Source: Bacillota bacterium (lineage in GTDB: Bacteria > Eremiobacterota > SpSt-956 > JAKJGF01). From it: DNA of 15,054 bases. Below the pieces are notes generated by a model, which saw nothing but the letters and a program-made list of their open reading frames with translations, made no database searches and had not been told where the DNA came from. The stretch spans positions 1-15,054 of the forward strand of contig JAKPQU010000083.1 in the NCBI GenBank assembly GCA_029555925.1, in the 5' to 3' direction. Of this stretch, positions 7,662-13,858 are shown piece after piece (position 1 is the first letter of the stretch; every line of letters begins with the position of its first letter). Both the position numbers and the translations under genes were made by a program.

Positions 7662-9299
7662 TTACAAATTATCTTTTATGCCTTTTAAAAGTTTCATTAA
7701 TTGTTCGGGTGATCTCTGTCTCTGTGCCGGATCTATTTGAACCATATTTAAAATCAGTTCCTGAATCCTGTCAGGTACAGATTCATTAAAGGTTTTAACA
7801 GGTATGATTTTTTTATAATAATGGCTTTCTAAAATCATATTGGGCGTATCACCTTCAAAAGGTAATTCACCTGTAAGTAACCTGTAAAATATAATTCCGA
7901 GAGAAAATAGATCTGAACGGAAATCCATAGATTTTTTTTCAAGTTTTTCCGGTGCCATATACTGCATCTGTCCTTTATAGACACCGATGGAATTTATCGA
8001 ATAGCCATACAGGTCCCTGCATATACAGTAATTATCGACTTTAACATGATCTGTTTCTGTGATAAGTATATTTGACGGTTTCAGATCGCCGTGTATAACG
8101 CCTTTTGCCTGACCATAGCTCAGGGCCAGTGTCAGTTGATAGATTATATCTACTGCTTCTTTTAAATCTATAGGTGAATTTTTCGGAATAATCTCATCGA
8201 GTCTTCTGGATTTTACAAATTCCAGAGCTATATAGAGATTTTTTTCCGAGCCATAGTCATATACATTGACAATATTCGGATGGTTAAGACCTTTCCATAT
8301 TTCCATTTCTTCCTGAAAATATTTTATAAATACAGGGTCCTGTGCCAGATAGGGTAATGGTATTTTTATAATAACCTCCTGGCCTGTATGGCAATGGATT
8401 CCTTTGTAAATGGTAAAAAAACTATCCTCTGAAATTTTTCCTGTAATTTTATAATTTCCTACTATTTTATCCTTACCATGAAGTCCGGTTTTGATAAATA
8501 TTTTTTTACATGCCATCACGATACATACAATAATTATTATCCCTGTAATAATATATAATAATGGAAAAGTTTTTTTTGCCTCATTCAGTGTTATTTTTAC
8601 TTCTTTTTTTTCCCCTTTCTTTATTTCAATCTCTCTTGTTTTAGTGTCGTAGCCAGATTTTATTACTTTTATCATGTGATTTCCCGGAGCAACAGAGAGT
8701 TCCACCAGAGGGCTTCTGCCTGTAACATTATTATCTATATAAATATCTGCATCAGGAGGAAGTGTTCTTATGGTCAATCTGCCGTTCTCGGCAGGATTGT
8801 TTCCGTCCGATACGGGTTTTAAGTTTATATTTATATTTTCTATTTCTCCGCTTTTTATAGTTATTGTTTCGGAATAGGTTTCATAACCTTCCATGGTAAC
8901 ATTTATTGTATGTTTCCCTGATAATACCAGTTTGAGATTGACAGGCGATTTACCTACATATACTTCATCCAGAAATACTTTTGCACCGGACGGCGTCGAT
9001 GTGACAGAGAGCCCTCCTTCTCTTTCCTGGAATACTATATGTATGGTTTTCGTAGGGCCCGGTTTTATCTCTATTTCCTTGATTACTTCCTGCTGGTCTT
9101 TGAGTGTGATCTTCAGGGTATGTTTTCCCTGAGGGATTTTATATACAGGCAGAGGCGTAGTTCCCACGTTTTTCCCGTCCAGGAAAACAGTAGCACCTAC
9201 AGGTTGAGAATTTACGAATATATCACCTGTTGCCATGGAAAAGGCCGGACAGGTTAACAGAAAGAATAAAATAAGACCTGGTATAAATTTATTTATCAA
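7662..9299 (-). CDS. Membrane Ser/Thr protein kinase with three extracytoplasmic PEGA domains (545 aa)
   Basis: Starts at TTG with AGGGG eight bases upstream. Residues 1-21 are a signal peptide (FIPGLILFFLLTCPAFS). Three PEGA domains follow at ~26-91, 96-161 and 173-239, each with the pattern S-x-P-x-x-A-x-[IV]-[FY]-[IL]-D-x-x-x-x-G-x-[ST]-P. A TM helix lies at ~246-265, then basic residues, then a kinase domain at ~282-540. The glycine loop is degenerate (GKISEDSFFTIY), but Lys312, a helix-C Glu (330/331), HGDLKPSN (Asp405, Lys407, Asn410), the DNY replacement of DFG (422-424), APE (449-451) and Asp463 remain. The topology puts PEGA outside and the kinase inside, suggesting a surface or envelope sensor. 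It is the first gene of the operon with the giant kinase, which may be its partner or substrate (inference). Activity is plausible but uncertain given the weak ATP loop. Confidence 0.9.
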   Translation of the reverse strand: MINKFIPGLILFFLLTCPAFSMATGDIFVNSQPVGATVFLDGKNVGTTPLPVYKIPQGKHTLKITLKDQQEVIKEIEIKPGPTKTIHIVFQEREGGLSVTSTPSGAKVFLDEVYVGKSPVNLKLVLSGKHTINVTMEGYETYSETITIKSGEIENININLKPVSDGNNPAENGRLTIRTLPPDADIYIDNNVTGRSPLVELSVAPGNHMIKVIKSGYDTKTREIEIKKGEKKEVKITLNEAKKTFPLLYIITGIIIIVCIVMACKKIFIKTGLHGKDKIVGNYKITGKISEDSFFTIYKGIHCHTGQEVIIKIPLPYLAQDPVFIKYFQEEMEIWKGLNHPNIVNVYDYGSEKNLYIALEFVKSRRLDEIIPKNSPIDLKEAVDIIYQLTLALSYGQAKGVIHGDLKPSNILITETDHVKVDNYCICRDLYGYSINSIGVYKGQMQYMAPEKLEKKSMDFRSDLFSLGIIFYRLLTGELPFEGDTPNMILESHYYKKIIPVKTFNESVPDRIQELILNMVQIDPAQRQRSPEQLMKLLKGIKDNL

Positions 9300-9343
9300 T
9301 GAGTTAACCCCTGAAAAATTAAATTTATAGCTAATTTCGTTAT

Positions 9344-9404
9344 TATCGTAGAAACAGAATGTTTCATGAAATTAACTATAATAAACAACTATATTTCTAC
9401 GATA
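9344..9404. promoter_or_regulatory. Inverted repeat upstream of the kinase operon (possible operator)
   Basis: A perfect 11-base inverted repeat, TATCGTAGAAA (9344-9354) and TTTCTACGATA (9394-9404), is separated by 39 nt and encloses the 10-base palindrome TTTCATGAAA (9362-9371). It lies 45-105 bases upstream of the operon's TTG start, where a regulator site or leader hairpin would fit. No convincing -35/-10 pair was found beside it, and it could instead be a remnant repeat. Apart from this inverted repeat, I see nothing in 9300-9473. Confidence 0.4.
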
Positions 9405-9478
9405 TGTGTTTAAATCCTGCTGAGATGATATGGGGTAATTGCGAGTTTATCTGTTTTGTATATACATCGGAACATAAG

Positions 9479-9820
9479 TACCGTAACAGGTAAAAGGGTA
9501 TCCATAAAAAGCTTCTGACTGGCAGGCTCTGGAGAAGAAAAATTAGTTTTTTCTATAGTATTAGAAATTAACCAGTGGTTATAGTTAGTGTCATAACTAT
9601 CCATAAATAATGACCTCGTAATGCGTAAAGCATAATGTGTGATGTGCAGGGATTAAACCCGTCACGCGTCACGCGTCACGACGACTTAAATTCTAATAAG
9701 TTATGAAATACACTATAATTTATTGTCTGCAAAACAAATTAAATAAGGCAAATTATTTTTCTTCGTAAGAGCCTGTCAGGCAGAAGCTGATAAATGGTTA
9801 CTAATTTACCTGTAGCGGTA
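9479..9820 (+). mobile_element. MITE-like element, copy 2 (interrupted by a nested insertion)
   Basis: Left arm 9479-9581 starts TACCGTAACAGGTAAA; right arm 9718-9820 ends in the reverse complement of TACCGCTACAGGTAAA, matching the left terminus at 14 of 16 bases. Both ends are flanked by the 5-bp direct repeat ATAAG (9474-9478 and 9821-9825), a target-site duplication. Removing the nested insert and its duplicated TA leaves about 206 bp, agreeing with the 207 bp of the copy at 10871. The arms are imperfectly complementary along most of their length. No open frame in it looks like a transposase; a frame at 9410-9604 is incidental. Confidence 0.88.
9582..9715. mobile_element. Nested 134-bp inverted-repeat element (H3) inserted at TA
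   Basis: This sequence interrupts copy 2 of the MITE exactly where the uninterrupted copy reads GGTTAATTTATT. Its ends are TAGTTAGTGTCATAACT and, from the other side, TAGTGTATTTCATAACT. It is flanked by TA on both sides (9580-9581 and 9716-9717), consistent with a TA target duplication as made by IS630/Tc1-mariner-type elements. Inside are heptad units GTAATGC, GTAAAGC, ATAATGT and GTGATGT (9618-9645) facing repeated GCGTCAC units (9666-9679), so it belongs to the same heptad family as the other intergenic elements. Confidence 0.78.
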
Positions 9821-9875
9821 ATAAGTTTATATGAAAAATTACAGGATCTTTATGAAAAGCTCTGCAGCATTCCTA

Positions 9876-10475
9876 TTAAAAATCTTTAAAAATAAGGCCT
9901 GCATCAATTTCCAGTCCTTCAAATCCTTCGACCTTTATTATATCATTCCGTGTGTATATTTCCGGCTTATTATAGGTGCTTTTATCGTTTAGTTTAAAAA
10001 TAAAAATCTCTTTTTCTTCCGGATCAAGGATCCAGTATTGATTTACTCTATTTTTTTCATAAAGGTCTCTTTTTTTTATAAAATCCTTTGATGCAGTAGA
10101 AGGTGATATGATTTCAATGATTATAGAAGGAGCACCTTTACAGCAATTCTCTTCTAATTTATCTAAATCACATACGACTAATATATCAGGTTGTACTACG
10201 TTAAATATTTCTTCATTCCTGTCTTTTTCATCTTCCGGAAATTTTACATCAAAGGGAGCTTCATAAACTTCACAGGTTTTATCTTCAAAATAATTATATA
10301 ATTTACTTGCGAGTTTTATAGAAATTTTCTGATGTTTTCTTGTTGGAGAAGGGCTCATGTTATAGGCAACACCATTAATTATTTCCCATCTTTCATTACC
10401 AGGCCATGTAAGATAATCGGCATAACTGAATTTATTCTCCTCTTTTTTTGCAGGTAAAGGCATATTCTTCACCAT
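9876..10475 (-). CDS. Uma2-family (DUF820) PD-(D/E)XK endonuclease-like protein (199 aa)
   Basis: The N-terminal part has the family signature YADYLTWP-x-x-ERWEIINGVAYNMSP followed by a His-containing helix. The nuclease-like core has QPDILVV with Asp97, then IIIEIISPST with Glu121 and a downstream Lys (K130 or K134/135), then YWILDPEEKEIFIF. These match the PD-(D/E)XK-type Uma2 fold. Length is normal for the family. The first ATG (10475) has AGGG five bases upstream. An in-frame ATG at 10463 (giving MPLPAKKEE) has GGTGA five bases upstream and is an equally good start. Uma2 genes are common in cyanobacteria and candidate phyla, often in many copies and without a known partner; the substrate is unknown. 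It lies between two MITE copies, in the most repeat-rich part of the window. Confidence 0.88.
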   Translation of the reverse strand: MVKNMPLPAKKEENKFSYADYLTWPGNERWEIINGVAYNMSPSPTRKHQKISIKLASKLYNYFEDKTCEVYEAPFDVKFPEDEKDRNEEIFNVVQPDILVVCDLDKLEENCCKGAPSIIIEIISPSTASKDFIKKRDLYEKNRVNQYWILDPEEKEIFIFKLNDKSTYNKPEIYTRNDIIKVEGFEGLEIDAGLIFKDF

Positions 10476-10546
10476 CCTTTCCCTATAATTTCCACTTTAC
10501 ATAATATCATAATGGATTGAAAAAGTCTATTTTATCAGTGTTAAAT

Positions 10547-10799
10547 CTATTTATTCATAAATTCCTGAACTTCTGTATTTTTTGCATTCAAGTCTTTTTT
10601 TATTTCCTTTATTATTTCCATCCATAATTTTTCCTGTTTTTCTACACTCCCAAGTAAAAGCAATGGATAATATATATAAAAGAGTCAAAAAAAATGAATT
10701 TTCCGAAAAATATTTATATATTTTTTTGTAAACTTTATCCGGATAATTTGTTATAATTATATCATAGATAAGATATCTATCATTTACTGACCTGAGCAT
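10547..10799 (-). pseudogene. Probable frameshifted remnant of a small membrane protein gene
   Basis: From the ATG at 10799 a frame reads MLRSVNDRYLIYDII and runs into a hydrophobic stretch (FFLTLLYILSIAF), after which its residues become basic and unlike protein (KGNKKRLECKKYRSSG). In another frame over 10547-10684 a coherent continuation exists: a hydrophobic start (LYYPLLLLGS), then a charged amphipathic tail ending MEIIKEIKKDLNAKNTEV and a stop at 10547-10549. A one-base shift near 10665-10684, next to A/T runs, would join the two. No ribosome site is obvious and I do not recognise the family. It may instead be non-coding, or the shift may be an assembly error. Confidence 0.35.
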
Positions 10800-10820
10800 A
10801 AATATGTAATAAAGGTTTTT

Positions 10821-10846
10821 CTCCCGTTACGCGTTACGAGAGCATG
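10821..10846. repeat. Short heptad-repeat remnant H4
   Basis: CGTTACG occurs twice in 7-nt phase (10825-10838). On the minus strand this reads GTAACGC and GTAACGG, the same unit type as in the palindrome at 2558-2569 and in the nested element at 9582. It is followed by GAGCAT (10840-10845), which can pair with ATGCTC (10859-10864). Confidence 0.4.
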
Positions 10847-10870
10847 GATGTATCATTTATGCTCACTCAG

Positions 10871-11077
10871 TACCGTAACAGGTAAAAGGGTATCCGTAAA
10901 AAGCTTCTGTCTGGCAGGCTCTGGAGAAGAAAAATTCGTTTTTTCTATAGTATTAGAAATTAACTAGGGGTTAATTTATTGTCTGTAAAATAAATTATAT
11001 AAGGCAAATTATTTTTCTTTGTAAGAGCCTGCCAGGCAGAAGCTGATAAAATGGTTACTAATTTATCTGGAGTGGTA
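10871..11077 (+). mobile_element. MITE-like element, copy 3 (intact, 207 bp)
   Basis: Begins TACCGTAACAGGTAAA and ends in the reverse complement of TACCACTCCAGATAAATT. Flanked by CTCAG at 10866-10870 and 11078-11082 (the match extends to ACTCAGTA if the terminal bases are counted), a target duplication. By eye it differs from copy 2 at about five of ~102 bases in the left arm. The arms pair over the AGCTTCTG...CAGAAGCT core and the flanking GAAGAAAAATT region, so a transcript would fold into a long interrupted hairpin. The right end lies 43 bases before the start of nfeD, so it could affect that gene's transcription. No coding frame is supported. Confidence 0.88.
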
Positions 11078-11104
11078 CTCAGTATATGTCTTTATTAAAA
11101 TCTG

Positions 11105-11122
11105 AAAGGAGGGATTTTTATA
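11105..11122 (+). promoter_or_regulatory. Strong ribosome site pointing to an ATA start codon for nfeD
   Basis: AAAGGAGGG (11105-11113) is followed, after a six-base gap, by ATA (11120-11122), which opens a perfect signal peptide in the nfeD frame. No ATG, GTG or TTG lies at a proper distance, and an in-frame TAA at 11096-11098 rules out a longer reading. The first conventional start codon (TTG, 11153) is 39 bases from this site and would remove half the signal peptide. Confidence 0.6.
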
Positions 11123-12418
11123 AAAAAGATTTTATGTGTCTTTATTTTTATATTGCTTTTATTCATGTCTGTTCTGGCAAAAGACAGTGGCTCCGTATAT
11201 GTAATGAAGATAAAAGGACCTATAGGCCCTGTTACTGATACATATTTCAAAAGGGTTCTGAATGAGGCAAGAGAGAATGATGCCATGTGTCTTGTAGTAG
11301 AGATGGATACACCGGGCGGTCTGATGGATTCAATGAAAGATATAATGCAGAAAATTATCAATTCTGAAATACCTGTTGTTGTTTATGTATCTCCCGGTGG
11401 AGCCAGTGCAACATCGGCAGGGGTTTTTATAACACTTTCCGCACATGTTGCGGCTATGGCGCCCAATACAAACATAGGAGCGGCTCATCCTGTCATGATC
11501 GGTGAAAACGGTGAGCAACAGATGTCAAAGGAAATGAAAGAAAAGATAACAAATGATTCCGTAGCCCTGATAAAAACAACGGCAGAAAAAAAAGGAAGAA
11601 ATATGGAATGGGCGGAAAAAGCTGTAAGAGAAAGTGTTTCTGCAACAGAGAAAGAAGCACTGCAACTGAAGGTTGTAGACCTTATAGCAGGTAATCTTAC
11701 AGAATTACTGAAAAATATTGACGGTTATAAAATTGATACGTCAAAAGGAACAGTTATTCTGAAAACTTCAGGTGTTATAATAAAGGAAATATCAATGAGC
11801 ACCACTGAAAAATTCCTTGATGTTCTGAGTAATCCCAATGTGGCTTATATATTAATCATACTCGGAACTTACGGTTTGATTTACGAACTGGCAAGCCCTA
11901 TGGCAATATTCCCGGGCGTAGTCGGAGGAATATGTATTATCCTTGCTTTTTTTGCACTGGGAACATTGCCTGTAAATTATGCAGGTCTTGCGCTGTTAGT
12001 ATTTGCCTTTATTCTTTTTATAATAGATATTAAAGCACCTACCCATGGATTTCTTACTGCAGGAGGGATAGTATCAATGATTTTAGGTTCTCTGTTTCTC
12101 TTTAATTCTGATCTGCCATTCTATCAGGTTTCATGGAGTATTATTCTTGGAGTAGTGGGCACGACTACAATCTTTTTTGTATTTATAATAACTACAGTTC
12201 TCAGGAGCCATAAAAAGAAAGTTACTACAGGAGTGGAAGGACTCGCAGGACAGAAGGGAATTGTAAAAAGTCCACTTGAACCGAAAGGGCAGATCATGCT
12301 TGATGGTGCCCTGTGGCGTGCCATAACTGCAGGAAGATATATTAAAGAAGGAGAAGAGGTTGTTGTTAAGAAGGTAGATGGATTGACTGTATATGTTGAA
12401 CCCTGTGAAAATAAGTAG
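11120..12418 (+). CDS. nfeD: NfeD-family membrane-bound serine protease (ClpP-class, long form, ~432 aa)
   Basis: Numbered from the proposed ATA start. A signal sequence is present (KKILCVFIFILLLFMSVLA). Residues ~25-190 are a ClpP/crotonase-like protease domain with VVEMDTPGG, the nucleophile motif GGASATSAG (Ser99 in TSAG) and a Lys-rich helix (Lys142 the likely dyad partner by comparison with archaeal 1510-N). Five TM helices follow (~242-257, 263-283, 287-304, 310-328, 338-360). The C-terminal ~372-427 is the OB-fold NfeD domain (GxxGxVKSPLEPKGQIMLDG...). This is the full-length form. The next gene is a stomatin; in archaea the protease domain cleaves the hydrophobic C-terminal region of its paired stomatin, so a shared role in membrane protein control is expected. 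If the ATA start is wrong, the start is TTG at 11153. Confidence 0.9.
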   Translation: MKKILCVFIFILLLFMSVLAKDSGSVYVMKIKGPIGPVTDTYFKRVLNEARENDAMCLVVEMDTPGGLMDSMKDIMQKIINSEIPVVVYVSPGGASATSAGVFITLSAHVAAMAPNTNIGAAHPVMIGENGEQQMSKEMKEKITNDSVALIKTTAEKKGRNMEWAEKAVRESVSATEKEALQLKVVDLIAGNLTELLKNIDGYKIDTSKGTVILKTSGVIIKEISMSTTEKFLDVLSNPNVAYILIILGTYGLIYELASPMAIFPGVVGGICIILAFFALGTLPVNYAGLALLVFAFILFIIDIKAPTHGFLTAGGIVSMILGSLFLFNSDLPFYQVSWSIILGVVGTTTIFFVFIITTVLRSHKKKVTTGVEGLAGQKGIVKSPLEPKGQIMLDGALWRAITAGRYIKEGEEVVVKKVDGLTVYVEPCENK

Positions 12419-12450
12419 TAAAGGCAGGTGAGATTTTTATATATTTATAT

Positions 12451-12515
12451 GAGAATCGTGAAGGGTGAAGAGTGAAGGGTGAAGAGAAGATAAGTTCTGT
12501 TAGAGTATTATAACT
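12451..12515. repeat. Heptad-repeat element H5 inside the nfeD-stomatin gap
   Basis: Four perfect in-phase 7-nt units, GTGAAGG and GTGAAGA alternating (12458-12485), are followed by AT-rich sequence ending ATTATAACTCGTGA. It takes up about half of the 135-base gap between two genes expected to be co-transcribed, so it is probably part of their mRNA. The inverted arm is poorly preserved. Confidence 0.6.
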
Positions 12516-12553
12516 CGTGAAAAATTTTTAAATAAAGAAAGGATGATTTTACA

Positions 12554-13381
12554 TTGGAAAAAATTATTGGTTGTGGCGCACCTTTAGTTATTATTGCTAT
12601 TGTTGCATTCATATCTATTATTACATCTGCCATAAGGATTGTAAATGAATATGAAAGGGCTGTTGTGTTCAGACTGGGAAGGCTGGTAGGAGCAAAAGGG
12701 CCCGGCCTTATCCTGCTTATACCCTTTGTTGATAAAATGAGAAAGGTGGATATTCGCGTTATTACAATGGATGTGCCGGCACAGGAAGTTATAACCAAAG
12801 ATAATGTTACAATCAAAGTAAATGCCGTTGTATATTTTAAAGTATTTGATCCATGTAAATCTGTTGTGAATGTTCTTGATTTTATAAGAGCAACCTCTCA
12901 GATTGCCCAGACTACCCTGAGGAGTATACTTGGACAGGTAGAGTTAGATGAAGTATTATCACACAGGGAAAAAATCAACCAGGAACTTCAGCATATAATT
13001 GACGAACAGACCGAACCATGGGGTATTAAAGTGAGCACAGTAGAAGTAAAAGATGTCGAATTGCCTCAGAGTATGCAGAGAGCCATGGCAAAACAGGCAG
13101 AAGCAGAACGTGAAAAGAGAGCAAAGATTATTCATGCTTCAGGTGAATTTGAGGCATCGAAGCAACTGGCACAGGCAGCCAGTATAATAGCATCCGAACC
13201 TGCTACATTACAGCTCAGATTCCTCCAGACCCTTACAGAAATAGCGGTTGAGAAAAACTCTACCATACTGTTCCCTGTACCCATAGATATTTTCGAACCT
13301 TTTAAAGCTATTGCACATAAAATGAGAGAAGATATGAACAATGTTGGTGAGAAAAAACTAACCAGAGGAATAGATGATTAA
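12554..13381 (+). CDS. Stomatin/slipin-family SPFH protein (275 aa)
   Basis: Starts at TTG with AAAGGATGA about ten bases upstream. A hydrophobic N-terminal segment (residues ~8-27) anchors it in the membrane. Then comes the slipin/SPFH domain (~28-180) with the family signature [47 protein letters not shown] and [20 protein letters not shown]. The coiled-coil region [20 protein letters not shown] (~186-205) drives oligomer assembly. The C-terminal hydrophobic stretch [12 protein letters not shown] corresponds to the part cut by the NfeD-type protease in archaeal homologues. Length is normal for prokaryotic stomatins. It follows nfeD on the same strand, the usual bacterial and archaeal arrangement. 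A repeat hairpin begins immediately after its stop codon. Confidence 0.93.
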   Translation: MEKIIGCGAPLVIIAIVAFISIITSAIRIVNEYERAVVFRLGRLVGAKGPGLILLIPFVDKMRKVDIRVITMDVPAQEVITKDNVTIKVNAVVYFKVFDPCKSVVNVLDFIRATSQIAQTTLRSILGQVELDEVLSHREKINQELQHIIDEQTEPWGIKVSTVEVKDVELPQSMQRAMAKQAEAEREKRAKIIHASGEFEASKQLAQAASIIASEPATLQLRFLQTLTEIAVEKNSTILFPVPIDIFEPFKAIAHKMREDMNNVGEKKLTRGIDD

Positions 13382-13383
13382 TT

Positions 13384-13470
13384 AGCGGTCAGCTATCAGC
13401 GATCAGCTATCAGCAGAACAGGAACTACATTCTTTCTGGCTGAATGCTGACCGCTGAATGGTGACCGCTA
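13384..13470. repeat. Heptad-repeat hairpin H6 overlapping the VanZ-like gene end
   Basis: Left arm AGCGGTC, AGCTATC, AGCGATC, AGCTATC, AGC (13384-13414) and right arm 13439-13469 are inverted, pairing at 25 of 31 positions across a 24-nt loop. On the plus strand the right arm reads CTGAATG, CTGACCG, CTGAATG and GTGACCG in phase. The GCGG...CCGC core is flanked by TA on both sides. It begins three bases after the stomatin stop and extends into the coding sequence of the convergent VanZ-like gene. Its strong stem could end transcription from both sides, although there is no T-run. Confidence 0.75.
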
Positions 13471-13819
13471 TAATAATTATACCGCCACAGTTTGCCATCA
13501 GATCTGCTATTGTAAAACTTCTTGTAGGGACAAAGATTTGAAGTGTTTCACAGATAATAGCCCATATGAGACCGAATAAAAGAGTAAGTTGAAAAGATTT
13601 ATCTTTATTGTAAGTGTAGAAAGATCCGCTTAAAAGAATACTGAAAAGGCAGAAACCGCTGAAATGGTATATTACATCTATATAATCAAAGAAAAACATA
13701 CTTTTAGGGAGATTTTCAACTCCTGTGGTACATAAGAATAGAACAACAATACCATAAAATAATGTTAATAATCTCAGGATTATTTTATATTTTTCACAGA
13801 TACTGATAAATCGTTTCAT
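13403..13819 (-). CDS. VanZ-like membrane protein with a repeat-derived C-terminus (138 aa)
   Basis: Four hydrophobic segments (~11-31, 49-65, 76-93 and 105-120) and the family's typical residues are present: D-x-I-Y-H-F in the second, CETLQIFVPTRSFTIADLMAN before the last. These match the VanZ-like superfamily, whose namesake gives low-level teicoplanin resistance; the biochemical role here is unknown. The last ~19 residues (from about VTIQRSAF to the stop) are read from the repeat hairpin at 13384-13470 and look unlike the family; the final TM helix may be cut short. The ATG at 13819 has no clear ribosome site. It starts 39 nt after the stop of the histidine kinase gene and is probably co-transcribed or translationally coupled with it. 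Confidence 0.78.
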   Translation of the reverse strand: MKRFISICEKYKIILRLLTLFYGIVVLFLCTTGVENLPKSMFFFDYIDVIYHFSGFCLFSILLSGSFYTYNKDKSFQLTLLFGLIWAIICETLQIFVPTRSFTIADLMANCGGIIIIAVTIQRSAFSQKECSSCSADS

Positions 13820-13858
13820 TTTTTTCGTAGAAAGAGTACTGCTGAAGTTTTTACTTTT

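Noticed and set aside
9410..9604. Open frame of 64 codons inside the MITE region as a gene
   Set aside because: It crosses the element boundary, has no ribosome site, and the residues show no domain; the DNA is explained by the repeats.
11153..11155. TTG at 11153 as the nfeD start
   Set aside because: It has no ribosome site and would remove the charged start and half the hydrophobic core of the signal peptide.
12458..12485. Direct repeats as a possible CRISPR array
   Set aside because: Units are 7 nt, contiguous and without spacers; no cas gene is present.
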